Shown one piece after another: positions 26,245-35,253 of a stretch of DNA of 64,000 nucleotides. The position numbers and the translations under genes are program-made. Position 1 is the stretch's first letter; each line of letters starts with the position of its first letter. The notes under the pieces are model-generated. The model did not search any database. It had not been told where the DNA came from and was given only the letters and a program-made list of their open reading frames with translations. The stretch comes from Acidiphilium rubrum (GTDB taxonomy: Bacteria > Pseudomonadota > Alphaproteobacteria > Acetobacterales > Acetobacteraceae), in contig NZ_FTNE01000004.1 of assembly GCF_900156265.1 (NCBI RefSeq), positions 124,001-188,000 on the forward strand. The letters run 5' to 3'.

Positions 26245-28176
26245 ATGTGTGGTTTTACCGGATTATTCGCCCCGCGGACCGCGCGGTGCGACGCGCGTGA
26301 CATCGACACCGCGCTACTGCATCGCATGACGGCGGCAATCGCCCATCGCGGTCCCGACGACGAGGGATTTCATACCGAACCTGGGATCGGCCTCGGGTTT
26401 CGCCGCCTCGCCATCATCGATCTCGCCGCCGGCCACCAGCCGATGGCGAACGAGGACGGAACCGTCACCATCGCCTTCAACGGCGAGATCTATAATTTCC
26501 AGTCGCTGCGCGACGAGTTGCTCGGGCTCGGCCATGTCTTCGCGACGCATTGCGACACCGAGGTGATCATCCACGGCTGGGAAAGCTGGGGCCTCGCCGT
26601 GCTGGACCGGCTGGACGGCTTCTTTGCCTTCGCGCTGTGGGACCGCCAGCAGGCAACCCTCCTGCTCGCCCGCGACCGGCTGGGCAAAAAACCACTTTAT
26701 TACGGCACCGCCCCCGATGGTAATTTGGCCTTCGGCTCCGAACTCGCTGCCCTGACGCCGGTTCCCGGCCTCACCGACCGGCTCGATCCCGCCGCCCTCG
26801 AAGATTATCTGGCGTTCGGCTATGTCCCAGACCCGGCCTCGATCTATCAGCGCATCCGAAAACTGCCGCCCGCGCATTTCATGCTGATCGAGGCTGGCGC
26901 ACCGCTGCCGCCGCCCCGCCGCTACTGGACCCTGCCGGAACCCACCACCCCGCCAGCGAGCCTCGATGAGGCCGCCGCCGATTTGCGCACAAGGCTCGAC
27001 AAGGCTGTCGCCGCCCGCATGATCGCGGATGTGCCGCTCGGCGCGTTTCTCTCGGGCGGCGTCGATTCCAGCGCCATCGTCGCCCTGGCCGCGCGCCACG
27101 CCAAATCGCCCTTGCAAAGCTTCACCATCGGCTTTCCCGGTACCACCGATGAACGCGCCACCGCCGCCGCCATGGCAGAGCATTGCGGGGCGCTCCATAC
27201 GTCAGAAGTGGTCGCACCGACCGACGTGATCGACGCTGCCCGCCACCAGGCCGAGGTGTTCGGCGAACCGTTCGGCGATCATTCCTCGGTCCCCAGCCTC
27301 GCCGTCGCCAGGCTGGCACGCGCCGGTGTCAAGGTCGCGTTGTCCGGCGACGGTGGCGATGAGGTGTTCGGCGGCTACCGCCGCTATCGCTGGCATGCCA
27401 TCGCCGATCAGGCCCGCCGGCTGCTGCCCGATCGCGCCCGCCGCGCCTTGCTCGCCCCGATCGCCGCCGCCTATCCCAAGCTCGACCGCGCGCCCGCCTG
27501 GCTGCGCGCGAAAACCACCCTCACCGAAATCAGCCTCGATTCCGCCCATGGCTATTACCGAACCCTTTGCAAACTACAGGATACCGAGCGGCGCGGCCTG
27601 ATGTCGCCCGCGTTGCGATCCCTGCTCGATGGCCACGACCCCGCCGCCGGTATCATCGCCGCCCTCGATACCGACGCCGATCCCCTGCGCGCCGCCCAGA
27701 TGGTCGATCTCGCGACCTATCTGCCTGGCGATATTCTGGTGAAGGTTGATCGCACCAGCATGCGCAGCGGCGTCGAAGTCCGCTCGCCGCTGCTAGATCC
27801 CGCACTGCTCGCCTGGGGCATGGGCCTGCCGCCGGCCCTGAAGCTACGCGCCGGGCAGGGCAAATCGGTCCTGCGCGCAGCCGTCGCGCCGCTGCTGCCG
27901 CGCGACGTGCTCGATCGGCCGAAACAGGGGTTCGTCGCGCCGATTTCCGCCGAGTTGCGCCGCGCCGCGCCGCGCCTGCGCGGCACGTTGCTCGGCGCCG
28001 CGATGCTCGATACCGGCTGGTTCGACGGTGCGGCGATCGGCCGCATGATCGACCAGCACGAATCGGGGCAGCACGATCACGGCTGGAAACTCTGGCACCT
28101 GCTGGTGCTGGAAGGGTTTCTCGCCCGCCACGCTGGCGCCGCCATGCCCGCCGCCACCCCAGTCCTGGTCGCCTGA
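26245..28176 (+). CDS. asnB: asparagine-synthetase-type amidotransferase, XrtA/PEP-CTERM-associated type
   Basis: 643 residues. The class II glutamine amidotransferase domain starts MCGFTGLF with nucleophile Cys2 and contains AHRGPDDEG and AFNGEIYNF. The synthetase domain has the PP-loop LSGGVDSS at 269-276 and GDGGDEVFGGY. Length and segments such as FGYVPDPASIYQRIRKLPP resemble the amidotransferase subtype of exosortase-linked exopolysaccharide loci (TIGR03108), so it more likely amidates a sugar or polymer than makes asparagine. Subtype is an inference. The 242-base upstream gap holds a short palindrome TTAACacaagGTTAA (26074-26088). Confidence 0.87.
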   Translation: MCGFTGLFAPRTARCDARDIDTALLHRMTAAIAHRGPDDEGFHTEPGIGLGFRRLAIIDLAAGHQPMANEDGTVTIAFNGEIYNFQSLRDELLGLGHVFATHCDTEVIIHGWESWGLAVLDRLDGFFAFALWDRQQATLLLARDRLGKKPLYYGTAPDGNLAFGSELAALTPVPGLTDRLDPAALEDYLAFGYVPDPASIYQRIRKLPPAHFMLIEAGAPLPPPRRYWTLPEPTTPPASLDEAAADLRTRLDKAVAARMIADVPLGAFLSGGVDSSAIVALAARHAKSPLQSFTIGFPGTTDERATAAAMAEHCGALHTSEVVAPTDVIDAARHQAEVFGEPFGDHSSVPSLAVARLARAGVKVALSGDGGDEVFGGYRRYRWHAIADQARRLLPDRARRALLAPIAAAYPKLDRAPAWLRAKTTLTEISLDSAHGYYRTLCKLQDTERRGLMSPALRSLLDGHDPAAGIIAALDTDADPLRAAQMVDLATYLPGDILVKVDRTSMRSGVEVRSPLLDPALLAWGMGLPPALKLRAGQGKSVLRAAVAPLLPRDVLDRPKQGFVAPISAELRRAAPRLRGTLLGAAMLDTGWFDGAAIGRMIDQHESGQHDHGWKLWHLLVLEGFLARHAGAAMPAATPVLVA

Positions 28177-28180
28177 GCAC

Positions 28181-29710
28181 ATGGCCGATCCGATCGATCT
28201 CCCGGCCGATGCCGGGCTGAAAAGCCTCGCCCGTGAAGGCTCCGTTCTCTCGCGTACAGCGCGCGGGGCCGGTTGGATCGTCGGCTGGCGGTTCATCAAC
28301 CGCATTCTTGGGCTGATGAGCACCCTGATCCTGGTGCGCCTGCTCGCCCCCTCGGCATTCGGCATTGTCGCACTCTCGATGAATTTGATGTTCAGCCTTG
28401 CCCAATTGTCCGAAGTCGGCATCCAGGGCGCGATCATCCGCAACGAGCGCCCCGATCGCGAATTATACGACACCGGCTTCACCATCAACGCGATCCGCGG
28501 CTTCGCCACCGGCATCATCATTGCCGCATTCGCCGTCCCGATCGCCGGGTTTTTCCACAATCCAGACATGGTCGACGTGCTCTACGTCGTTGCGATCGGC
28601 AGTTGTGTCAGCGCGCTCGAAAACATCGGCGTGGTCGATTTCGTCCGCTTCATCGCGTTCGACAAGGAGTTTCAATACAAGCTGGTGCCGCGGATCATTT
28701 CGGTGATTTCCGGCATCGTGCTCGCCTTCTGGCTGCGCAATTACTGGGCATTGGTGTTCGCGATCCTGATCAATCAGGTCGCGACCGTGGCGATCAGCTA
28801 CTGGATCCATCCCTACCGGCCGCAGTTCACCCTGTCCGGATGGCGGCGGATTTCCGGCTATTCCAGCATGATCTGGCTGCTCAATCTGGTCGGCGTCGTG
28901 CAGAGTGCCACCAGCAACATCGTGATTGGGCGGGTTTCCGGTACTGCGGATGTCGGGATCTACGGCGTGGGTGCGGAAATTTCCGGCCTGCCGAGTTCGG
29001 AACTGATCGGCCCGCTCTGCCGCGCCGCTTTCGCCGGCTTTTCCGAGGCGCGACAGGCCGGCGACAACGGTGCCGTGATGATGCTGCGCCTGCTCGGACT
29101 GATGGCGTTGATCACGGTGCCCGCCGGTTTCGGCTTGTCGCTGATCGCCTACCCAATCATCAAGCTCGGCTTTGGCGCAAAATGGCTCGGCGCGGTGCCG
29201 ATCCTGGAGATTTTCGGGATTGCCACGACCGTGACGATCTTCGGCTCGATCGCAACCACCCTGTTTGCGGTACAGGCATGGCTCAAGGCCAGCCTGAAGC
29301 TCGATATCGGGCTCACCATCCTGCGCGTCGGCCTGCTGCTGGCCCTGGTGCCGCGCTACGGGCTGATCGGCGCGGCGGTGGCTGTCTCGATCGTCGATGT
29401 CGTCGCCCAGGCAGTCTATTTCATGGTGATGACACAGCGCCTGCATGTTGGCATCGCCGCCATTTTCGCGCGGGTGTGGCGCACGCTGATCGGTGCCGGC
29501 GTGATGACGGCCGTGCTGCTGACGGCGCATCTCGGCTGGGGCACCTGGGCGGGACGCAACTTGATACTGGCTACCCACATGGCGGGTGCCATCGCGCTCG
29601 GTGTCGCGAGTTACGGGTTGACCGTTCTCAGTCTTTGGCTGATCAGCGGTCGCCCGGACGGGGCTGAAGCCGATCTGCTGCTATCGGTGCGCCGCCTGTT
29701 AAAGCGCTGA
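28181..29710 (+). CDS. oligosaccharide flippase (MATE/Wzx-like)
   Basis: 509 residues with about a dozen hydrophobic helices. The family's N-terminal motif region GAGWIVGWRFINRILGLMST is followed by LVRLLAPSAFGIVALS. Members move lipid-linked oligosaccharides across the inner membrane. It starts 4 bases after the amidotransferase and completes the polysaccharide block: synthesis, modification and export. No Wzy-type polymerase is seen nearby. Confidence 0.88.
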   Translation: MADPIDLPADAGLKSLAREGSVLSRTARGAGWIVGWRFINRILGLMSTLILVRLLAPSAFGIVALSMNLMFSLAQLSEVGIQGAIIRNERPDRELYDTGFTINAIRGFATGIIIAAFAVPIAGFFHNPDMVDVLYVVAIGSCVSALENIGVVDFVRFIAFDKEFQYKLVPRIISVISGIVLAFWLRNYWALVFAILINQVATVAISYWIHPYRPQFTLSGWRRISGYSSMIWLLNLVGVVQSATSNIVIGRVSGTADVGIYGVGAEISGLPSSELIGPLCRAAFAGFSEARQAGDNGAVMMLRLLGLMALITVPAGFGLSLIAYPIIKLGFGAKWLGAVPILEIFGIATTVTIFGSIATTLFAVQAWLKASLKLDIGLTILRVGLLLALVPRYGLIGAAVAVSIVDVVAQAVYFMVMTQRLHVGIAAIFARVWRTLIGAGVMTAVLLTAHLGWGTWAGRNLILATHMAGAIALGVASYGLTVLSLWLISGRPDGAEADLLLSVRRLLKR

Positions 29711-29753
29711 ACGAACTGGCTCCGCGTTCGATGCGACCACTTTCGGCAAATGT

Positions 29754-30449
29754 TCAGGCACGCGACCGAACCAAACGCGCGGTCTGCAATGCAAGCAGCA
29801 CCGCGAGCATCGGCGGCAGCGCAATCACCGCCGGCCACCCATTCGTCAAAGCGGCCGACGTGGCTGCCCCCACCAGATATAACGACATCGCGCCGATCTG
29901 ACGCCAGGTGATCGGCTTGAGCCCCCCGCTCGGCGTTCCCGGGCGAAGCGCGCGGATCACGCCCATCATGATCATCGTCAAAGTGGTGGTGAACACCACC
30001 GTCGGAATCCCCGGCAGATCGATCGCGCGCGCCGCCACGCTTTGAACACCCATGGCACCCGCCGCCAACAGGATCAGCACGAATAACGGCGCATGATACA
30101 CCGGATGCGGCAGCACCGCCCACAGCACCGCGACGCCGATCAGACAGATCGATTCGACCAGCAGCAACCGATGAACCTGTATCGCGGGTGATGCTGTCTT
30201 GTCATGCAGCAACGTCGCGGCACCGCTGCCGATCGCAAAGCCCGCGAGCGCTGCCAGCGATCGCGCGGCATCGAGCAGATGCCCCCGGCCGAGGGCCAGC
30301 CCCAGCAGCGCCGTGTTCCCGGTCATCGCCGAGGTAAACACGTCGTGCAGTTTGAGGAAGGCGAACACATCGGCGCTGCCGGCGGCAAACGCCAGCGCAC
30401 CGATGATCCGGTCCGCTGGCGTCAGAGTTGGGGTGTTGGCATGGTCCAT
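29754..30449 (-). CDS. YoaK/DUF1275 family membrane protein
   Basis: 231 residues, about six hydrophobic helices. The N-terminal GALAFAAGSADVFAFLKLHDVFTSAMTGN carries the DUF1275 signature (aspartate in the first helix and MTGN). Function of the family is unknown, though a transport role has been suggested. It converges with the flippase, leaving a 43-base gap. Confidence 0.85.
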   Translation of the reverse strand: MDHANTPTLTPADRIIGALAFAAGSADVFAFLKLHDVFTSAMTGNTALLGLALGRGHLLDAARSLAALAGFAIGSGAATLLHDKTASPAIQVHRLLLVESICLIGVAVLWAVLPHPVYHAPLFVLILLAAGAMGVQSVAARAIDLPGIPTVVFTTTLTMIMMGVIRALRPGTPSGGLKPITWRQIGAMSLYLVGAATSAALTNGWPAVIALPPMLAVLLALQTARLVRSRA

Positions 30450-30512
30450 ACGGCGGGTCTATTCCACATTGCCCGCCGAATGGACAGCACCGCCGATCGC
30501 GGATGGGTCGTC

Positions 30513-31973
30513 TTATTCCGCCGCCAACAGCGCACTCCGTCGCGTTGCGGCACTGACCACGGCGAGCACCACGATATTGGCGATCAACGCGATGATGCCG
30601 ACGTTCAGGTCCTTGATCGCCTGCGGCAGAAACGGCATCAGGCTGCCGACCGAGGCATGGCTGAACGTGAGCCAGGCCGCAACGCCGACACCGACCACAA
30701 TCCCAGCCATCGCCCCCTGGCGGGTCGCGCCGGAGTTGGGAAACAGGCTGGCCACCAGGGCCGGGAACATCTGTGTCACGAAACTGTAGCCGACCAGCAG
30801 GAGCGTCACGATGGTCGAATTGCCCGTGAGCGTAAAGAACACGGCAATCGCCATCACCACCGGTACCAGACATTTTGCCAGAAACACGATCTGATCATCG
30901 GTCGCGTTCTTGTTGTAGGCACCGTAAAGATTGCGCGCGGTCAGGGTCGCCGCGGTCATCGTGATCATCGACCCGGGGACGAGGGCGGTGAGCACGCCGG
31001 CGGCGCCGACGATGCCGACGGCCCAGGGCGGCAAGGTCGCCACCACCAGTTTGAACAGCGCGAGATTACTGGCGGCCCCTTTGAGAGCAGGAATTTTCAG
31101 CACCGCAGCGAAGCCGACGAAATAGACGAACAACAGGATCAGCTGATAAATCGGCAACACCATCGCGTTCTTGCGGAACACCTTGGCCTCGCGCGCGGTG
31201 TAGCAACTGGCCAGCGAATGCGGCCACATGAAGAAGCCGAGTGCGGTGAGCAGCACCGTCGAGACGAACCACCAGACCGATTGCCCCTTGGGCGCGAAGG
31301 TGAGGAAGCCGGGCTTGGCCTTGGCGATTTCCGTAAACATCGCGCCGACGCCGCCGTACAGATGAATCGGCAGATAAATCCCAAGGAACAGCACGACTGA
31401 CAGGATCATGATATCCTTGGCCACCGCGGTCCACGCCGAGCCGCGCACTCCGGAGCTGATCACATAGATGGTGACCACGACAGCACCGATCAGAACGGCC
31501 ACCGTGTTGGAAATCCCGCCATAACCGGCAGCGACGACGATGATACCAAGGCCGGTGAGTTGCAGCACCAAGTAGGGAATCAGAGCGACGATATCGACCA
31601 AAGCGACGATGATGCCCAGTGCCGGACTGTCGTATTTATGCGCAAAAAAATCGGGCTGAGAGACTAGATGATGCTGCTTGGCGTAAGTCCAGACCTTCGG
31701 CAGCATGAAATAGCCGAGCACATAGGCGATCGTGCCATAGGCCAGAATGTAATAGGCCGGCGCGCCCTGGCCGTAGGCGAAGCCCGAAGCGCCGAGGAAG
31801 GTGAAGGTAGTATAGATTTCGCCGGCCAGCAGCAGAAATACCAGAACGAACCCGAAACCGCGATTGCCGACGGTCCATTCTTCGAGCCCCATGGTATGGC
31901 CGCTCCGCGCGCCGATACCGAGCAACAGCGCAAACACAGCCGTGAGGCCGAGCAGGATCAGGGCGATCGTCAT
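30513..31973 (-). CDS. sodium:solute symporter, MctP-like
   Basis: 486 residues with about thirteen membrane helices. The N-terminal EEWTVGNRGFGFVLVFLLLAGEIYTTFTFLG matches the SSS family, and GVRGSAWTAVAKDIMILS the central signature region. Closest in style to monocarboxylate permeases such as MctP; lactate, pyruvate, acetate or alanine are plausible substrates (inferred). It overlaps the DUF3311 gene by 4 bases, the usual pairing for this subfamily. Confidence 0.88.
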   Translation of the reverse strand: MTIALILLGLTAVFALLLGIGARSGHTMGLEEWTVGNRGFGFVLVFLLLAGEIYTTFTFLGASGFAYGQGAPAYYILAYGTIAYVLGYFMLPKVWTYAKQHHLVSQPDFFAHKYDSPALGIIVALVDIVALIPYLVLQLTGLGIIVVAAGYGGISNTVAVLIGAVVVTIYVISSGVRGSAWTAVAKDIMILSVVLFLGIYLPIHLYGGVGAMFTEIAKAKPGFLTFAPKGQSVWWFVSTVLLTALGFFMWPHSLASCYTAREAKVFRKNAMVLPIYQLILLFVYFVGFAAVLKIPALKGAASNLALFKLVVATLPPWAVGIVGAAGVLTALVPGSMITMTAATLTARNLYGAYNKNATDDQIVFLAKCLVPVVMAIAVFFTLTGNSTIVTLLLVGYSFVTQMFPALVASLFPNSGATRQGAMAGIVVGVGVAAWLTFSHASVGSLMPFLPQAIKDLNVGIIALIANIVVLAVVSAATRRSALLAAE

Positions 31974-32167
31974 CGCGCATCTCCCCGATTAGCGGGATCG
32001 ATGGCGTAGACGATGCCCATGATGATCGCGAGCAGCACGATCCAGACGGAGATCCATCCGAGCGGGAACGGCATACCCAGAATGAGCGGGTGGACGTGGT
32101 TGTGAACAACCGGCCCTGCCAGCATCAGAATGCATGGAACGACAGCAAGCCATTGAAATGGTTTCAT
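31970..32167 (-). CDS. DUF3311 small membrane protein
   Basis: 65 residues, two hydrophobic helices (WLAVVPCILMLAGP and FPLGWISVWIVLLAIIMGIV) joined by a short loop with HNHVHPLILGMP. This is the DUF3311 layout; such proteins are accessory subunits encoded just ahead of SSS symporters. Its stop overlaps the symporter start (ATGA). Confidence 0.85.
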   Translation of the reverse strand: MKPFQWLAVVPCILMLAGPVVHNHVHPLILGMPFPLGWISVWIVLLAIIMGIVYAIDPANRGDAR

Positions 32168-32357
32168 AATTGCCCCCTTGTTATGTGTGCCCAGCGCTTC
32201 TTTGCAACACTGTGTGCCGAGACGGAGTTGCTGACAAGCGGAGGTGGAGGGGCAGATGGCCAGATTTGCCTTTTATCAACGGGTCAGGCGTGGCGCCGCA
32301 CGCGCTCGTCACAATCCCGATCGGGACCAGGAGAGTTGCACCACCAGACAGGCGTCT

Positions 32358-33431
32358 TCAGCGTCGGCGGACGAGATCGTTGATGAAGCCGAGTTTTTCG
32401 ATCACCGCGGGCGACAGGATGAATGGATAGAGGTCGCCATGCCCCATACTGCGCGCCAGGCTGTTCATGGCAAACGTCAGCGGCAGCCACATAGCGACCA
32501 TCTCCTCGATGGATTTCGCGCGATACGGGTCGAAATCGGCCGCCAGCGGTGCGGTGCCGGCGGCCTCACCGGGTGGCTTTACCCGCAAGCCGAAGGCGGT
32601 TGCGGTTTCGATCGTATCGACGATGTGGAGATACTGTGCCCAGGTCTCTGCGAAATCTTCCCACGGATGGGCCGTGGCATAGGCACTGATATAATGGTCC
32701 TGCCACCCGGGCGGTGCCCCTTCGGCGTAATGGCGCTTCAGCGCTTCGGCATAATCCTGCCGGTCATCGCCGAACAAGGCACGGCAATCGGCGAGCTTGT
32801 CGCCGTCGCGCACCAGGATGTCCCAGTAGAAATTGCCGATCTCGTGCCGGAAATGTCCCGACAGGGTCCGGTAGGGTTCGCCCATCGCGGCCCGGTTGCG
32901 CTCGCGGATCGCGTCTTCCGCCTCCTCGATATTCAGGACGATCACGCCTTCGTCGTGGCCGGTCAACGGCTTCGGCTTGCCGGGGACGGGCGCGAGGAAA
33001 TGAAACTCCAGCCCATGGGCCGGATCTTCAAGGCGGTCGGGAATCGGCAAGCCGAGCTGGCGAAGCGTGTAGATCAGCCAATGCTCCGCCAACTCGATCC
33101 GGCGGAACCGCGCCAGGTTGGTCGTGTCATCGAGGTCGGGCACAATCCGGTTGAACCGGCATGCCTCGCACAACACCGCGCCATTGCCCAACTCGGCCGG
33201 TACCACCCAGTTGCACGCGTCATACAACGCATTCGCGCAGAACCGAACCCGCCGATCAGGCGCCGCCAGCGGCTGCCACAAACCGGCCGAGCCCGCCTCT
33301 TCATCCAGACACACCAATGCACTCAGCGTATCTGTATCAGACAGATAGCCGAGCCAGTGGTTACAGGACTCACAGTACCGATTTTCGAAGTAAAGCCGGG
33401 CACCGCAGAATTGGCAAAGAAATAATCGCAT
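32358..33431 (-). CDS. putative zinc-binding peptidase (COG4307-type) with altered HExxH
   Basis: 357 residues from the ATG at 33431. The N-terminal zinc ribbon uses C6, C9, C20 and C23. A second cysteine set lies at C65, C73, C88 and C91. The metallopeptidase-like segment GHFRHEIGNFYWDIL has H196 and E197, but the expected second histidine is N200; I recall relatives as HEIGHYYW. Downstream HPWEDFAETWAQYLHI is intact. Peptidase activity is therefore doubtful. The frame is open upstream to 33518, but the family begins at the zinc ribbon. Confidence 0.82.
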   Translation of the reverse strand: MRLFLCQFCGARLYFENRYCESCNHWLGYLSDTDTLSALVCLDEEAGSAGLWQPLAAPDRRVRFCANALYDACNWVVPAELGNGAVLCEACRFNRIVPDLDDTTNLARFRRIELAEHWLIYTLRQLGLPIPDRLEDPAHGLEFHFLAPVPGKPKPLTGHDEGVIVLNIEEAEDAIRERNRAAMGEPYRTLSGHFRHEIGNFYWDILVRDGDKLADCRALFGDDRQDYAEALKRHYAEGAPPGWQDHYISAYATAHPWEDFAETWAQYLHIVDTIETATAFGLRVKPPGEAAGTAPLAADFDPYRAKSIEEMVAMWLPLTFAMNSLARSMGHGDLYPFILSPAVIEKLGFINDLVRRR

Positions 33432-33465
33432 GACGCACGCCCCCACCGGGGCGGTTTCGCCAAGA

Positions 33466-33633
33466 TTACTTGATCTTGGCTTCCTTGAACGCGACGTGCT
33501 TGCGCACCACCGGGTCATATTTCCGGAACTCGAGCTTACCCGTCTGTGCCTTCGCGTTCTTGCGAGTCACATAGAAAAAGCCGGTGTCGGCGGTGGAAAT
33601 CAGTTTGATCTGGACAGTGCTTGATTTGGCCAT
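33466..33633 (-). CDS. rpmG: 50S ribosomal protein L33
   Basis: 55 residues beginning [20 protein letters not shown] and ending VAFKEAKIK, with the central [20 protein letters not shown] typical of the cysteine-free L33 form. Length is exactly normal. It lies between the S41 protease and the zinc-peptidase relative on the same strand. Confidence 0.95.
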   Translation of the reverse strand: MAKSSTVQIKLISTADTGFFYVTRKNAKAQTGKLEFRKYDPVVRKHVAFKEAKIK

Positions 33634-33678
33634 GAGTGTTCTCCGATGCGGGGGATATGAGGGAGCTGACCGTCCCGG

Positions 33679-35253
33679 TCAAGTGCCATTGGCGGACGGG
33701 CTGGGTGGTGGATTGCCCGATGCCGCCAGCAACGGCCGGATCAGGGCGGCATGATACGCGGCTGGATCGTCGATCAAGGCGGTCGCTGCCGCGAAATAGC
33801 CATTGGCACCCACCGTCGCGGGGCAGGAATCTCGCAATGCCAGCACTTCGGCCAGCGGCATTGGCGCCCGGGCGGCACGCGTCTCGGCCAGCGGTTTCGC
33901 CAGCATGTTATCGCCCGACTTGAGCGCGGCGATCTGCTGGTCCAGCACATTGGTGCCCAGGCTGACGCAGACCTGCGGAAATACCCCCAGGCCCTGGAGC
34001 GGCCAGCCACGGGGGGCGATCATCCGGCTCCACGTCACGTATAATTCGCCGCCGCCCGGCAAGGTGGTCAGGCTCTGTACCAACCCTTTGCCCAGCGTCG
34101 CGCTGCCGACCACCACGGCGCGATCATTATCGGCGAGCGCCGCTGAAAACACCTCGGCCGCGCTCGCCGTGGCCCCATCGACAAGAATGATCACCGGCAG
34201 ACCATGCGCGATATCCGCACCCTCGGCATGAAACAATTTATCCGCCGCCGGATCGCGCCCGATCGTGCGGATGATCGTGCCGTGGCCCAGCAACGTGTCG
34301 ACGCTGAGCGCCGATTGCCGCAACACCCCGCCACGATTGCCGCGCAGATCGATCACGATGCCTTTGGGCTCCGGTGTTGCCGAAACCAGCGCCCCCAAGG
34401 CCCCGGCGAACTGCTCACCGGTATCGTGATCGAAGCCGATCACCCGGATTACCCCGATCCCATTGTCCATCGCGCCGAACACGCTCTGCGTCGGCACCAG
34501 GCCGCGCGTCAGGCGGATGGTCTGGGGCAGGCTCGTGGGCGGGCGCACGGTAATCCTGATCGTCGAGCCCAGCCTGCCGGCCAGACTCTGCTGCAGCGCC
34601 GCAAGATGCTGCCCCGCCGTCGCCGTGCCATCGATCGCGAGAACCGCCATGCCAGGCGCCATCCCCGCCTGGTCGGCCGGGCCGGAGGGGGCAACCCGCG
34701 CGATCAGGATCGCGCTGCCCTCGCGCCCCAGCGTCAGCCCGAGCCCGGCATGACCAAGCCGCATCGCCCGGTCTTCATCCGCCTCGCGCGGCGCTTCGTA
34801 GCGCGAATACGGATCGAAATGATTGAACAATTCGTCGAAAAAACTGCGGATCACGCCCTCGGTGCCGGCCCGCGCGAGCGCGGGCGAGGCGGTGAACGCA
34901 TGCGCCGCCACAGCGGCACAGGCATCGCCCCAGGCGGCGGCATCGGCCGGCGGCGGTGCCGCGGCGGCAAACAGCACCCGGTTCGGCCCATAGAGCAGCA
35001 ATTTGCCCGCTTGTTCCTGCACCGACAGGTCCGGATCGAGCGCCGTGATACCCGACAATCCCCAGACCGCCATTTGCGGAATGCTAAGCGGTTCCAGCGT
35101 GCGCGGCGCGATGAACGCGAGGGCCGCACCCCACACGGCGCCCGCGCGCGCCTGATCGAACGCCGGTGCCGCCGCATACGCGCCGCACAACGGCAGCACG
35201 ACGCAGAGCAACGTGATTGCCCGCCAGAACGATCGTGCCGGGCGGCGGCTCAT
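33679..35253 (-). CDS. S41-family (C-terminal processing-like) protease
   Basis: 524 residues with an N-terminal signal peptide or anchor (ITLLCVVLPLCGAYAAA). A PDZ domain covers roughly 165-245, followed by the S41 core. The Ser/Lys dyad is visible as S364 in DGATASAAEVF and K389 in SATLGKGLVQ. It is expected to act in the periplasm on envelope proteins. The start overlaps the rnr stop by 4 bases. Confidence 0.88.
   Translation of the reverse strand: MSRRPARSFWRAITLLCVVLPLCGAYAAAPAFDQARAGAVWGAALAFIAPRTLEPLSIPQMAVWGLSGITALDPDLSVQEQAGKLLLYGPNRVLFAAAAPPPADAAAWGDACAAVAAHAFTASPALARAGTEGVIRSFFDELFNHFDPYSRYEAPREADEDRAMRLGHAGLGLTLGREGSAILIARVAPSGPADQAGMAPGMAVLAIDGTATAGQHLAALQQSLAGRLGSTIRITVRPPTSLPQTIRLTRGLVPTQSVFGAMDNGIGVIRVIGFDHDTGEQFAGALGALVSATPEPKGIVIDLRGNRGGVLRQSALSVDTLLGHGTIIRTIGRDPAADKLFHAEGADIAHGLPVIILVDGATASAAEVFSAALADNDRAVVVGSATLGKGLVQSLTTLPGGGELYVTWSRMIAPRGWPLQGLGVFPQVCVSLGTNVLDQQIAALKSGDNMLAKPLAETRAARAPMPLAEVLALRDSCPATVGANGYFAAATALIDDPAAYHAALIRPLLAASGNPPPSPSANGT

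Noticed and set aside
28273-29667. 464-codon frame in another register of the flippase
   Set aside because: Arg/His-rich translation typical of a frame-shifted reading of high-G+C coding DNA.
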